From NCBI RefSeq assembly GCF_007489285.1, contig NZ_VLIY01000009.1, positions 1-64,000 of the forward strand: a stretch of 64,000 nucleotides of DNA, in the 5' to 3' direction. The stretch is from Skermania sp. ID1734 (GTDB taxonomy: Bacteria; Actinomycetota; Actinomycetes; Mycobacteriales; Mycobacteriaceae). Of this stretch, positions 48,976 to 57,930 are shown piece by piece (position 1 is the stretch's first letter; every line of letters starts with the position of its first letter). The notes beneath the pieces are model-generated. The model saw nothing but the letters and a program-made list of their open reading frames with translations. It was not told the origin of the DNA and did not search any database. The position numbers were made by a program, and so were the translations under genes.

Positions 48976-49212
48976 CTATTCGCAGGCGATTCCGTCGTCG
49001 TCGCGATCGAGCGCGCTGCGGTAACCGGGGTCGCCCCTGTGCAGCGGCGCGACACCGGCCTGGCGAGCGGCTGTGCAGTTCTTGTAGTAGGCCTCCGACT
49101 GAGATTGTGTCGACGGGGTCTCGACGGGAGCCGCGACAGCGGGCGCGACGACTCCGATCGAGACGAAAGCGACCGCGGCGGAAGTGAGCGTCAAGCGCGC
49201 GAAACGTGGCAT
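48976..49212 (-). CDS. Secreted Excalibur calcium-binding protein
   Basis: A 78-residue exported protein. Signal peptide MPRFARLTLTSAAVAFVSIG with cleavage after about VAPAVAAP. The mature part ends in an Excalibur domain: YKNCTAARQAGVAPLHRGDPGY then RDDDGIACE, with the Asp-rich calcium loop and the two Cys of the family. Such domains bind calcium in the cell envelope. An ATG seven codons upstream is also in frame, but AGGA sits better before the chosen one. It stands alone, divergent from the deacetylase gene. Confidence 0.85.
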   Translation of the reverse strand: MPRFARLTLTSAAVAFVSIGVVAPAVAAPVETPSTQSQSEAYYKNCTAARQAGVAPLHRGDPGYRSALDRDDDGIACE

Positions 49213-49319
49213 GGGCTGGTCCTTGGGGAGCATGGTCTAGTGCGGGCCTTGTGTAACAAAAGATTTGGTAAAAACACAAGTTGATCTTCGGCTGCTGGGC
49301 CGCGGCGCTACTGTGCACC

Positions 49320-50096
49320 ATGGCCACCGTCGTCGCATTCCATGCCCATCCGGACGATGAGGTGATCCTCACCGGCGGAACGCTTGCCGGCATCGCAGCC
49401 CAGGGTCACCGAGTTGTCGTCGTTTCCGCTACGGACGGGTTCATCGGCGAACCTCCGGACTATGCACCGGAGGTCGACCGGATGACGGAGCTGCGGGCAA
49501 GCGCGGAAGTGCTCGGTGTGCACCGAGTCGTCCACCTCGGCTACGCCGATAGCGGATACGGCCCGGTGTTCTACCCCGACCCGCCCGGCCGAACGCGCTT
49601 CGCCCGCGCAGACACGGAGGAGGCCGCGCAACGACTCGCTGCGGTTCTGCGCGAAGAGGACGCGGAGGTCTTGCTCAGCTATGAGGCCAACGGCGGCTAC
49701 GGTCACCGCGATCACGTCAAGGTCCACGAGGTCGGCGAACGAGCCGCCCAGTTGGCATCGACTCCGAGGGTGCTGTACGCGACCATGCCGCGGGAGTTGC
49801 TGATGCGCGGCCTGCGAGTCGCGAATCGCCTGCGACTGCCGTACTTCTATGAACCCGCGCTTGTCCCGACCGCGTACAGTCCGCAGGCGACCATCACGCA
49901 TCGGATCGACGTGCGGCCATTTCTGGGCAAGAAGAAGCGGGCGCTGGCGCAACACCGCTCGCAGATCCCGAGGTTCGCGCCACAACTGTTGCCGCTCTTG
50001 CCTTCGCCGGTGTTCGGCTTGCTCGCGGGCCGCGAATGGTTCGTCGATCGGGCGGCCGAGCCGGGCAAAGTGCGGGGAGACATTTTCGAGCGGTGA
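49320..50096 (+). CDS. PIG-L (LmbE-like) deacetylase
   Basis: A 258-residue zinc hydrolase. The zinc motif AHPDDEV at residues 9-15 provides His10 and Asp13, and GGYGHRDHVKVH supplies the third ligand and the catalytic His. The family includes MshB, Mca and GlcNAc-PI deacetylases, so an N-acetylglucosamine-type or mycothiol-S-conjugate substrate is likely. No mycothiol gene is adjacent. The chosen ATG gives the compact N-terminus; a further in-frame start 13 codons earlier would add a hydrophobic stretch. Confidence 0.9.
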   Translation: MATVVAFHAHPDDEVILTGGTLAGIAAQGHRVVVVSATDGFIGEPPDYAPEVDRMTELRASAEVLGVHRVVHLGYADSGYGPVFYPDPPGRTRFARADTEEAAQRLAAVLREEDAEVLLSYEANGGYGHRDHVKVHEVGERAAQLASTPRVLYATMPRELLMRGLRVANRLRLPYFYEPALVPTAYSPQATITHRIDVRPFLGKKKRALAQHRSQIPRFAPQLLPLLPSPVFGLLAGREWFVDRAAEPGKVRGDIFER

Positions 50097-50316
50097 ACCT
50101 CGCTGCGCTCTGGGCCGCGTCGGCAACTCGCGCGCGTGACACCGAATAAATGGTCACGTTTCGGCCGACATTTTGAGCCATTCATTCGTGATCAACGCGG
50201 CAGCATTGGGTCGAGTCCGACAAGTCGGACGTGTTTGGCATCAGCCGGGACTCGAATTCCACAACAATGTGTCATTCACCACGATGACCTTTTCGGCTCG
50301 TGAGTGAATAGCTGCC

Positions 50317-51180
50317 GTGAGAGATCCGCACATGCCGACGCCGGCAAATTCCGACCTTCGGGCCAGGCTCGCGCCCGCAATGAGTCACCGCCAGATGAAA
50401 CTCGGTCGGTCGAACTATCTGTTGTTGCCGCTTGCAATCGCCGCGGCTGTCGTCATGGCGATTTGGGTCAGCTATCCGACGTTGCAGGATCCGTGGTTCC
50501 GCGCGGTTCTGTACGCCGACGTTGCCGTGTGTGTCCTGTTCGTGGCCGACTTCGTGTGGCGCTGGCGCGGAGCGAGGTGGCGTTTACAGTTCTTGGGCTG
50601 GAACTTCTTCGATGTCGCCGCCTTCATCCCTGCGCTCGTCCTGCCTGACTCCGTGCGGTCGATCGGTGTTGTCATTCTCCTTGCCCGGTTGGCTCGAGTC
50701 GTCAACCGGATATTCGGTGACGAGTTCGTTCTCAAGGTGCTGGGCGGCGTTACGGAGTTCGTTGTCGACGTGATCAAACGGCCGGTCACCATCGCCGTTT
50801 TGGATCAGGTCTCCCTTGTGCTCAAGGACGGGCATTACACCGGAAACGTCGCGGCGGCGCTCGAGGAGAACAAAACCCAGATCGACGAAATGATTCTCGA
50901 GTTGATCCGAAATGATCCCACATCGGGAAAGATCAAGCTGCTGCCGTTCCACGACGAGCTTGTCAGGCTGATGGAAAACACGATCTATCGGATCGTGCTC
51001 AACCTCCTGCGCGATCAACGCACCAACGAGTTGGTTTCTGATCTCGTGCGCGAGAACATCGAACAGATAAAAGCGTCGATCCACGGCGAGGGCGCCGAAA
51101 AGGATTACTTGGCTCGCCAGGGCGCCGGACTGACCCGCGACGGGGACGCCCAGTCAGATCCTCGGACCCACAAAGGCTGA
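50317..51180 (+). CDS. Voltage-sensor-like membrane protein
   Basis: A 287-residue protein with an N-terminal membrane part: YLLLPLAIAAAVVMAIWVS, VLYADVAVCVLFVADFVWRW, FFDVAAFIPALVLPDSV and an Arg-bearing helix VVILLARLARVVNRIFGDEF. This last is similar to an S4 voltage sensor. No K+ selectivity filter (TVGYG) is seen, so it is not a normal channel. The soluble half is helical (VAAALEENKTQIDEMILELI). It resembles ion-transport-domain proteins of unknown role. GTG start with an ATG five codons on as an alternative. It lies just before tRNA-Leu, which is on the other strand. Confidence 0.72.
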   Translation: MRDPHMPTPANSDLRARLAPAMSHRQMKLGRSNYLLLPLAIAAAVVMAIWVSYPTLQDPWFRAVLYADVAVCVLFVADFVWRWRGARWRLQFLGWNFFDVAAFIPALVLPDSVRSIGVVILLARLARVVNRIFGDEFVLKVLGGVTEFVVDVIKRPVTIAVLDQVSLVLKDGHYTGNVAAALEENKTQIDEMILELIRNDPTSGKIKLLPFHDELVRLMENTIYRIVLNLLRDQRTNELVSDLVRENIEQIKASIHGEGAEKDYLARQGAGLTRDGDAQSDPRTHKG

Positions 51181-51196
51181 CTGAGGGGAAACCATT

Positions 51197-51282
51197 TGGT
51201 GGGCGAAGGGGGACTTGAACCCCCACGTCCCGAAGGACACTGGCACCTGAAGCCAGCGCGTCTGCCATTCCGCCACTCGCCC
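51197..51282 (-). tRNA. leuT: tRNA-Leu (CAG anticodon)
   Basis: The minus strand folds as an 86-base tRNA with encoded CCA. Acceptor GGGCGAG pairs with TTCGCCC; the D arm reads GGCGGAATGGCAGAC; the anticodon arm is CTGGC-TTCAGGT-GCCAG, anticodon CAG; the long variable arm holds GTCC-TTC-GGAC; the T arm is GGGGG-TTCAAGT-CCCCC. The long variable arm is the class II signature. M. tuberculosis has leuT in the same place, between fhaA and Rv0021c. Confidence 0.97.
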
Positions 51283-51355
51283 GAGCGACTCGCAGACATT
51301 ATCACGACTCCCCACCCACAGCGAAAGCACCTGTCACCTGATCGTTCTATACGGA

Positions 51356-51383
51356 TTGTGACGGGTGTGCAGACTGGTAGATA
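51356..51383 (+). promoter_or_regulatory. Candidate promoter of the fhaA operon
   Basis: TTGTGA, 16 bases, then TAGATA: a SigA-like arrangement roughly 95 bp before fhaA. It is the best match in the 200-bp gap between tRNA-Leu and fhaA. Not tested. Confidence 0.35.
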
Positions 51384-51478
51384 TCATTCAGAGCAGGCGT
51401 GCAGCGGTAGACACGCTGACATAGACGTGACCAGATACAACGAAGCGCAAAGGACCGAACCGCCGAAAGGAGGACGCC

Positions 51479-52645
51479 GTGGGAATCGTTTCCCGTTTCG
51501 AGCGCAAGCTTCAGGGCGCGGTTGGTGACGCGTTTGCCAGGGTTTTCGGCGGAAACGTCGTTCCGCAGGAGGTCGAATCAGCGCTGCAGCGCGAGGCCGC
51601 GGACAACATCCAGGAACTCGACGGCGGCCACCTGCTGGCACCGAACAGCTACATCATCACCATCAACGAGTCGGACCACGAACAGCTGGCCGCCGACCAG
51701 GACTTGACCATCCGAGCGTTCTCCCGCCACCTCGCCGACTACATCCGCGAGCAGGGCTGGCAGACCTACGGTGAGATAAACGTCGCATTCGAGGCGTCAC
51801 CTACTCTGCACACCGGCCAGTTCCGCACCCGTGGTCGCGTAGACCCGGACGCCGGTCGGGGCGAGCCGACCCACCAAGCCCGTCCCTCGTTTCGATCAGG
51901 AGTTGGACCCATGACGCAGCACCCCGGCTACGACCCGGCACGTGAGCCCGGGCAGCCCGCCGACGACAACGACCGGCAGGCTGGATTTGCGCCGCAGGGT
52001 CGCGATCCTCGCCGGCCCCAGGACTACCCGCCATACCGCAACGGCCGCGACGAGCCGCAATACCCCGCCGCGCCCGAGTGGGGCGACAACCGCGGGTATT
52101 CCGCCAACTACCAAGACCAGCACCAGGGATACCCGCCCGCCAGCTATCCACCTGGCTACTCCGACCGGGACTACGGCCACGCGCCGCAGCAGGGCGGCTA
52201 CGGCTATTCGGACCCCAACTACGGGCGCGGTTACGAGCAGGGCTACAACCAGCCGAGCTACGACAACTACGGTGCCCAGCCCGGTTACGCCGACCCGCGC
52301 TACGGCGGGCAGCCCTACGGCGACGGCTACGACCCCAACTTCGCCCCGGCAGGCGCCACCTACAGCGCGACGCTGCAACTCGATGACGGTTCCGGTCGGA
52401 CCTATCAGTTACGGGAGGGGTCCAACATCATCGGCCGCGGTCAGGACGCCCACTTCCGGCTGCCCGATACCGGGGTGTCGCGTCGGCACATCGAGATCCG
52501 CTGGGACGGCCAGGTCGCTATGCTCTCCGACCTCGGCTCCACCAACGGCACGCTCGTCAACGGTGCGCCGGTACAGGATTGGCAGCTTGCCGACGGTGAC
52601 ATCATCCGCGCCGGACACTCCGAGATTCTCATCAGAATCGTCTGA
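51479..52645 (+). CDS. fhaA: FHA-domain protein FhaA
   Basis: A 388-residue protein that reads phospho-threonine and links the kinases to cell-wall synthesis, in mycobacteria by binding MviN. Residues 1-125 form the DUF3662 domain (GIVSRFERKLQGAVGDAFAR to EINVAFEASPTLHTG). A long disordered linker follows, rich in Gly, Tyr, Pro, Gln and Asp (about 130-295). The FHA domain from about residue 300 shows IIGRGQDAHFRLPDTGVSRR and SDLGSTNGTLVNGAP, including the phospho-Thr-binding residues. GTG start with AAAGGAGGA before it. First gene of the operon. Confidence 0.97.
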   Translation: MGIVSRFERKLQGAVGDAFARVFGGNVVPQEVESALQREAADNIQELDGGHLLAPNSYIITINESDHEQLAADQDLTIRAFSRHLADYIREQGWQTYGEINVAFEASPTLHTGQFRTRGRVDPDAGRGEPTHQARPSFRSGVGPMTQHPGYDPAREPGQPADDNDRQAGFAPQGRDPRRPQDYPPYRNGRDEPQYPAAPEWGDNRGYSANYQDQHQGYPPASYPPGYSDRDYGHAPQQGGYGYSDPNYGRGYEQGYNQPSYDNYGAQPGYADPRYGGQPYGDGYDPNFAPAGATYSATLQLDDGSGRTYQLREGSNIIGRGQDAHFRLPDTGVSRRHIEIRWDGQVAMLSDLGSTNGTLVNGAPVQDWQLADGDIIRAGHSEILIRIV

Positions 52646-52876
52646 CGCGCACCGGATAAGCAGGAGCAAATCACCCTTGAGGCGACGGGCCGGTGGCGCG
52701 CAGCCGGTAGCGTGGTGTGCGCACAGTTATCCTCATCGCAAGGCGACGCCTGGGCCCTATGATTCAGCAAGCAAGTTCGCTATCCGGATCATCGCCTCGC
52801 GTTGCCGAGTTGCGCTGTCCGACAACGCTGGATCTGACATCGAAGCAGGTTCTGACACCGGAGGAGGTGGATCGCC

Positions 52877-53341
52877 GTGCAGGGGTTGATTCTGCAACTT
52901 ACCCGTGCGGGCTTTCTCCTTCTTTTGTGGTTGTTCGTCTGGGCGGTGTTGCGCACTCTGCGCAGTGACATCTACGCGGCGTCCGGCATCCGGCTCGCGC
53001 CACGAAGCTCCCGCAGCGCGGCGATGCTGCCGTCCTTCAATAAAGTCAAGGGCGCGCGCTACCTCGTCGTCACCCAGGGATCGCTCGCGGGAACTCGAAT
53101 TTCGCTCGGCACCCAGCCGGTGCTCATCGGCCGGGCCGACGACTCCACGCTGGTACTTACCGACGACTACGCCTCGACCCGGCACGCCCGAATTTCACCA
53201 CGCGGGTCCGACTGGTATGTCGAGGATCTGGGCTCCACAAACGGCACTTATCTGGATCGCTCCAAGGTGACAACGGCCGTCCGCGTTCCGCTCGGTACCC
53301 CGGTGCGGGTGGGCAAGACCGTGATCGAGTTGCGCTCGTGA
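52877..53341 (+). CDS. fhaB: FHA-domain protein FhaB (FipA)
   Basis: A 154-residue protein. One N-terminal membrane segment (LTRAGFLLLLWLFVWAVLRT, about 8-27) and a C-terminal FHA domain (VLIGRADDSTLVLTDDYAST, then RHARI and DLGSTNGTYLDRS). The Thr in DDYASTRHARI is in the position of the PknA/PknB-phosphorylated residue in known FhaB. FhaB links FtsZ and FtsQ under oxidative stress. Start is GTG with GGAGGAGG upstream. The 230 bp between fhaA and fhaB show no gene. Confidence 0.95.
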   Translation: MQGLILQLTRAGFLLLLWLFVWAVLRTLRSDIYAASGIRLAPRSSRSAAMLPSFNKVKGARYLVVTQGSLAGTRISLGTQPVLIGRADDSTLVLTDDYASTRHARISPRGSDWYVEDLGSTNGTYLDRSKVTTAVRVPLGTPVRVGKTVIELRS

Positions 53342-53352
53342 CAGTGAACCCT

Positions 53353-53384
53353 GCTGCGATGCTCCGGAAGGACGTCGCCTCGTG
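53353..53384 (+). repeat. 32-bp leader module before pstP, shared with pbpA
   Basis: GCTGCGATGCTCCGG is followed by an AAGGA ribosome binding site, GTCGCCTC and the GTG of pstP. It matches the stretch at 56341-56372 before pbpA with only five mismatches, so it seems to be a duplicated translation-start leader. Confidence 0.7.
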
Positions 53385-54812
53385 ACCCTCGTCCTCCGGT
53401 ACGCCGCACGCAGCGACCGCGGCCTCGTTCGCTCCAACAACGAAGACTCGGTATACGCGGGTGCCCGACTGCTCGCACTTGCCGACGGAATGGGCGGTCA
53501 CGCGGCCGGCGAGGTCGCGTCGCAGCTGATGATCGCCGCGCTGGCCCACCTCGACGACGACGAGCCGGGCGTCGATCTGCTCGGCAAGCTCGAACGCGCC
53601 ACCCGCGAGGGCAACGCGGCAATCGCCGACCATGTCGAGGCCGAGCCGGAACTTGACGGGATGGGCACCACCCTCACCGCCATCCTGTTCGCCGGCAGCA
53701 AACTGGGCCTGGTCCACATCGGTGATTCGCGCGCGTACATGTTGCGCGACAACGAACTCACCCAGATCACTCGCGACGACACGTTCGTCCAATCGCTCGT
53801 CGACGAGGGCCGGATCACCCCTGAGCAGGCGCATTCGCATCCGCAGCGCTCGCTCATCATGCGTGCCCTGACCGGAAACGAGATCGAGCCGACCCTCAAC
53901 CTGCGCGAAGCCCGGGCCGGCGACCGGTACCTGCTGTGCTCCGACGGCCTTTCCGATGTGGTGAGCGACGAAACGATCGCCAACACCATGGCGTCCATGA
54001 ACACTCCCGACGAGTGCGCGGACCGGCTGATCGAACTCGCGCTGCGCAGCGGCGGTCCCGACAACGTGACAGTGGTCGTCGCCGATGTCATCGACCTCGA
54101 CTACGGCCAGAGCCACCCCATCGTCGCCGGTGCGGCATCGGGTGACGGCGACGACCACGCCCCTGCGCCCAACACGGCGGCCGGTCGCGCCGCAGCACTC
54201 CGTAGGCCCGCCGCACAGCCGCAGCGGGCCGTCGCCGCTCCGCCACCGCCGGAACGCAAAAGCCACAAACTTCGCTGGTCCTTGGTTGCGTTGGCGATCA
54301 TCATCGTGGTGATCGTGGGGCTACTCATTACCGCGAAAATGGTTCGCAGCAACTACTACGTCGGCGCCGATAACGGCCGCGTCGCCATCCTGCGCGGCGT
54401 TCCGGGATCGGTTCTCGGATATTCGCTGCAGGCGGTGGACAAGCTCGGCTGCATCAGCAAGACGGGCACGTTGGAGCTCGTTGGGACGGACGAGCAGCAC
54501 GCGTCATGCACCACGTTCAAGGTCGAGGATCTGCAGCCGAGCGCTCGTGCGCAGGTCAACGCCGGCCTGCCGTCCGGCTCCTACAGTGATGCCCGTTCGC
54601 AGATGGATCGGCTGGCCAAATACGACCTGCTACCGGTGTGCCGCAAGCCGGAACCCGCGCCCACCACTCCGCTGCCTCCGCCGGGCCCGCCAGCACCACC
54701 GCCTCCGGAGACGTCGTCACCAGCAGCTCCGGCTTCGCCGACAACGACGCCAGCGCCACCGACCACCTCATCAATGCAGGTTCCGGGCCAGAACTGCAGG
54801 GCGGAACGCTGA
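53382..54812 (+). CDS. pstP: Serine/threonine protein phosphatase PstP
   Basis: A 476-residue PP2C-type phosphatase that removes phosphates placed by PknA and PknB. The metal ligands are in RSNNEDS and [11 protein letters not shown] near the N-terminus; [14 protein letters not shown] and [10 protein letters not shown] complete the active site by about residue 235. A membrane segment ([20 protein letters not shown], about 300-320) follows, then an extracytoplasmic domain with two Cys and a Pro/Thr-rich tail. The known M. tuberculosis protein is 514 residues, so the tail here is shorter. GTG start. The stop shares a base with the rodA start. Confidence 0.97.
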   Translation: MTLVLRYAARSDRGLVRSNNEDSVYAGARLLALADGMGGHAAGEVASQLMIAALAHLDDDEPGVDLLGKLERATREGNAAIADHVEAEPELDGMGTTLTAILFAGSKLGLVHIGDSRAYMLRDNELTQITRDDTFVQSLVDEGRITPEQAHSHPQRSLIMRALTGNEIEPTLNLREARAGDRYLLCSDGLSDVVSDETIANTMASMNTPDECADRLIELALRSGGPDNVTVVVADVIDLDYGQSHPIVAGAASGDGDDHAPAPNTAAGRAAALRRPAAQPQRAVAAPPPPERKSHKLRWSLVALAIIIVVIVGLLITAKMVRSNYYVGADNGRVAILRGVPGSVLGYSLQAVDKLGCISKTGTLELVGTDEQHASCTTFKVEDLQPSARAQVNAGLPSGSYSDARSQMDRLAKYDLLPVCRKPEPAPTTPLPPPGPPAPPPPETSSPAAPASPTTTPAPPTTSSMQVPGQNCRAER

Positions 54813-56275
54813 TGTCGGTCGGACAAGCGCAGTCGTTCCCCAACCCGCCCGGCGGATTCGCTCCCGCCCCGGTCCCGCCGACCCGCCGCAACGTGGAATT
54901 GGTCTTACTGGCGTTCGCCGTGGTGATCACCACGGTGTCGCTGATCCTGGTCGAGGCCAGCCAGGAACAGCAGATCACCTGGGATCTCGGCAAATACGCA
55001 CTCGCCTACCTTGCGCTGTTCGCGATCGCGCATCTGGCGGTGCGCCGGTTCGCCCGCTACGCCGATCCGCTGCTCTTGCCGATCGTCGCCCTGCTCAACG
55101 GCCTCGGTTTGGTACTGATCCACCGGTTGGATCTGGCCGACGCCCAGGACGCCGCGTACAACCACCAGCCGATCCCCTCGCCGGACGCGAGCCACCAGGT
55201 GCTGTGGACCGGCCTCGCGCTGATCGGCTTCATCTGCGTACTCATGTTCCTGCGCGACTACCGCCTGCTGGCCCGGTACAGCTACACACTCGGCCTCGCC
55301 GGAATCGTCCTGCTGGCCATCCCCGCCGTTCTTCCGGCGAGCCTGTCTCAGACCAACGGCGCCAAGATCTGGATTCGCCTGCCCGGTTTCAGTGTGCAGC
55401 CCGGCGAGTTCGCGAAGATCCTGCTGATCATCTTCTTCGCGTCGGTACTCGTGGCCAAACGTGAGCTGTTCACCTCGGCCGGTAAACACATGCTGGGAAT
55501 GGACTTCCCGCGTGCCCGCGACCTCGGTCCGATCCTGCTTGCCTGGATCATCTCGCTCGGCGTGCTCGTCTTCGAGACTGACCTGGGCACGTCATTGCTG
55601 ATTTTCGGCACCGTTTTGGTGATGCTCTACATCGCCACCGAACGGGTGGGCTGGCTGGTCATCGGTGGCGTTCTGCTCGTCGCTGGTTACGCGTTCGCAA
55701 ATCAGTTGTTCGAGCACGTGCGGGTCCGTACCGACACCTGGCTGCACCCGTTCGACGACTACAGCAACACTGGTTACCAGATCTCGCAGGCTTTGTTCGG
55801 CGAGGCGACCGGCGGGTTGGCGGGTACCGGGCTCGGCAGTGGGCGCCCTGCGCAAGTTCCCTTCGCCAAGACTGACTTCATCGTGGCGACAATCGCCGAA
55901 GAGCTCGGTCTCATCGGCCTCACCGCCGTTCTGCTGCTCTACCTGGTGTTTGTACTACGCGGGCTGCGCACCGCCCTCGCGGTGCGCGACAGCTTTGGCA
56001 AGCTGCTCGCCGCCGGTCTGTCGTTCACCATCGCGATCCAGTTGTTCGTCGTCGTCGGTGGTGTCACCAAGCTGATTCCGCTGACCGGCCTGACCACACC
56101 GTTCATCTCGTACGGCGGTTCATCGCTGCTTGCGAATTATTTGCTGCTGGCCATTCTGATCAAGATCTCCGACTCAGCCCGCGCGCCGGCGCCAACGAAG
56201 AAGACCCAGGCCGCCGCGCCGATCGCTGACGCGCCCACCGAGATGCTGAAGCGGACGAAGGGTGCGGTGGGATGA
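54812..56275 (+). CDS. rodA: Peptidoglycan glycosyltransferase RodA
   Basis: A 487-residue SEDS-family glycosyltransferase with about twelve membrane segments that polymerises lipid II. Hallmarks are [20 protein letters not shown], the loop [20 protein letters not shown] with the acidic catalytic region, and the closing [20 protein letters not shown]. The start overlaps the pstP stop by one base. pbpA follows after 94 bp, so the SEDS-bPBP pair is intact. Confidence 0.97.
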   Translation: MSVGQAQSFPNPPGGFAPAPVPPTRRNVELVLLAFAVVITTVSLILVEASQEQQITWDLGKYALAYLALFAIAHLAVRRFARYADPLLLPIVALLNGLGLVLIHRLDLADAQDAAYNHQPIPSPDASHQVLWTGLALIGFICVLMFLRDYRLLARYSYTLGLAGIVLLAIPAVLPASLSQTNGAKIWIRLPGFSVQPGEFAKILLIIFFASVLVAKRELFTSAGKHMLGMDFPRARDLGPILLAWIISLGVLVFETDLGTSLLIFGTVLVMLYIATERVGWLVIGGVLLVAGYAFANQLFEHVRVRTDTWLHPFDDYSNTGYQISQALFGEATGGLAGTGLGSGRPAQVPFAKTDFIVATIAEELGLIGLTAVLLLYLVFVLRGLRTALAVRDSFGKLLAAGLSFTIAIQLFVVVGGVTKLIPLTGLTTPFISYGGSSLLANYLLLAILIKISDSARAPAPTKKTQAAAPIADAPTEMLKRTKGAVG

Positions 56276-56340
56276 CTGTGCTTTCCGGCTGCGCCCACCC
56301 ATCCGCTCCTCACTGCGCTCCTCGCTCCGCTGCGGTGCTC

Positions 56341-56372
56341 GCTGCGATGCTCCGGGAGGGCTCCGCCTCATG
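56341..56372 (+). repeat. 32-bp leader module before pbpA, shared with pstP
   Basis: Reads GCTGCGATGCTCCGG then GAGGG and CTCCGCCTCATG, ending in the pbpA start. The preceding 50 bp (56290-56340) hold further CTCCTCRCTSCG-like repeats with the same character as those at 22301 and 9141. Confidence 0.7.
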
Positions 56373-57860
56373 AACACTCCTCTTCGTCGTGTCGCGGTTG
56401 CCGTCATGGTGATGGTCGTCGCGCTGTTGGCAAACGCCACCTACGTCCAGGTCATCAAGGCCGACAGTCTGCGCGCCGATCCCCGCAACTCCCGTGTTCT
56501 GCTCGACGAGTACTCACGCCAACGCGGACAGATTTCTGCCGGCGGCCAGGTGCTCGCGATCTCTGTGCCGACCGACGATCGCTACAAGTACCTGCGCACC
56601 TACCCGGCCAACCCGTCGGCGCCGTCGAGCCCGCTGGCCAACGCACCGGTGACCGGCTTCTACTCGATGCAGTACGGCAGCACCGGTCTCGAGCGGGCCG
56701 AAGATTCGATCCTCAACGGCTCCGACAATCGGCTCTTCGGCCGACGGTTCTTCGACCTCATCTCCGGCCGCGACCCGCGCGGCGGAAACGTCATCACCAC
56801 GATCAACCCGGTGATGCAGCAGGTCGCCTACGACCAGCTCACCAAGAACGGCTACACCGGATCCGTCGTGGCCATCGAACCGAGCACCGGCAATATCCTC
56901 GCGATGGTGTCGACGCCTAGTTTCGACCCGAACCGGCTCACCGGTCACGATGGCGCCAAGGTCACCGAGGCGTGGGACGAACTGTCGGCCGATCCCAAGA
57001 AACCCATGCTCAATCGCGCGATTTCGCAGACCTATCCACCGGGTTCGACGTTCAAGGTGGTGGTCACCGCGGCCGCGCTCGCCAAGGGCGCCACCCCGGA
57101 CGAGCAGCTCACCGCCGCCCCCCGGATCACCTTGCCGGACACCGACACGACGCTGGAGAACTACGGCGGCGAAACCTGCGGTGGCGGACCTACCGCAACA
57201 CTGCAACTCGCGTTCGCGCTGTCGTGCAACACGGCATTCGCGCAGCTCGGGATGAAGACCGGAGCCAAGGCGATCAAGGACCAGGCGGCGGCGCTGGGAA
57301 TCGGTCAGGACATGTCCGATTTTCCGCTGCAAGTTGCCGATAGCACCGTCGGATCGATTCCGGATACTCCGTCGCTGGCGCAAAGCAGTATCGGGCAGCG
57401 CGACGTGGCGTTGACGCCGTTGCAGAACGCGATCATCGCTGCCACGGTGGCTAACGGTGGCGTGCGGATGGAACCGCACCTGATCAAGCAGTTGCAGGCC
57501 CCGGATCTGGCCAACTTGTCGACCACTCAGCCTGTTTCCGATGGTCAGGCGATTTCGCCGGACGTCAATGCGACGCTGACGCAACTGATGATCGGCTCCG
57601 AGCAGCACACGTACGGTGCCAATTCGGTGCCTGGCGTTCAGATAGCGTCGAAGACGGGGACCGCGGAACACGGCAACGACCCGCGACAGACGCCGCCGCA
57701 CGCCTGGTACATCGCATTCGCTCCGGTGCAGAAGCCGAAAATTGCCATCGCGGTGATTGTGGAGAATGGCGGCAACAAGGGCCTCGGTGCAACGGGCGGG
57801 TCTGTGGCGGCTCCGGTTGCACGCTCCGTAATAGCTGCAGGATTGCAGACGATGCGATGA
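56370..57860 (+). CDS. pbpA: Penicillin-binding protein PbpA
   Basis: A 496-residue class B transpeptidase that cross-links peptidoglycan during division. One membrane segment (VAVAVMVMVVALLANATYVQ, about 8-27), a dimerisation domain, then the transpeptidase domain. Active-site boxes are Ser226 in PPGSTFKVVV, SCN at 285-287 and KTG at 428-430 (SKTGTAEHG). The start follows GGGAGGG; longer in-frame starts run into the rodA/pbpA repeat. It is the partner of RodA. Phosphorylation by PknB is known for its homologues. Confidence 0.96.
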   Translation: MNTPLRRVAVAVMVMVVALLANATYVQVIKADSLRADPRNSRVLLDEYSRQRGQISAGGQVLAISVPTDDRYKYLRTYPANPSAPSSPLANAPVTGFYSMQYGSTGLERAEDSILNGSDNRLFGRRFFDLISGRDPRGGNVITTINPVMQQVAYDQLTKNGYTGSVVAIEPSTGNILAMVSTPSFDPNRLTGHDGAKVTEAWDELSADPKKPMLNRAISQTYPPGSTFKVVVTAAALAKGATPDEQLTAAPRITLPDTDTTLENYGGETCGGGPTATLQLAFALSCNTAFAQLGMKTGAKAIKDQAAALGIGQDMSDFPLQVADSTVGSIPDTPSLAQSSIGQRDVALTPLQNAIIAATVANGGVRMEPHLIKQLQAPDLANLSTTQPVSDGQAISPDVNATLTQLMIGSEQHTYGANSVPGVQIASKTGTAEHGNDPRQTPPHAWYIAFAPVQKPKIAIAVIVENGGNKGLGATGGSVAAPVARSVIAAGLQTMR

Positions 57861-57930
57861 GGGGCCACCAACTGCTGCGGTGCAGCCACGAGCAAGCAAA
57901 ACCGATCGAACCCGAAGGGGGTGGTGAGAA

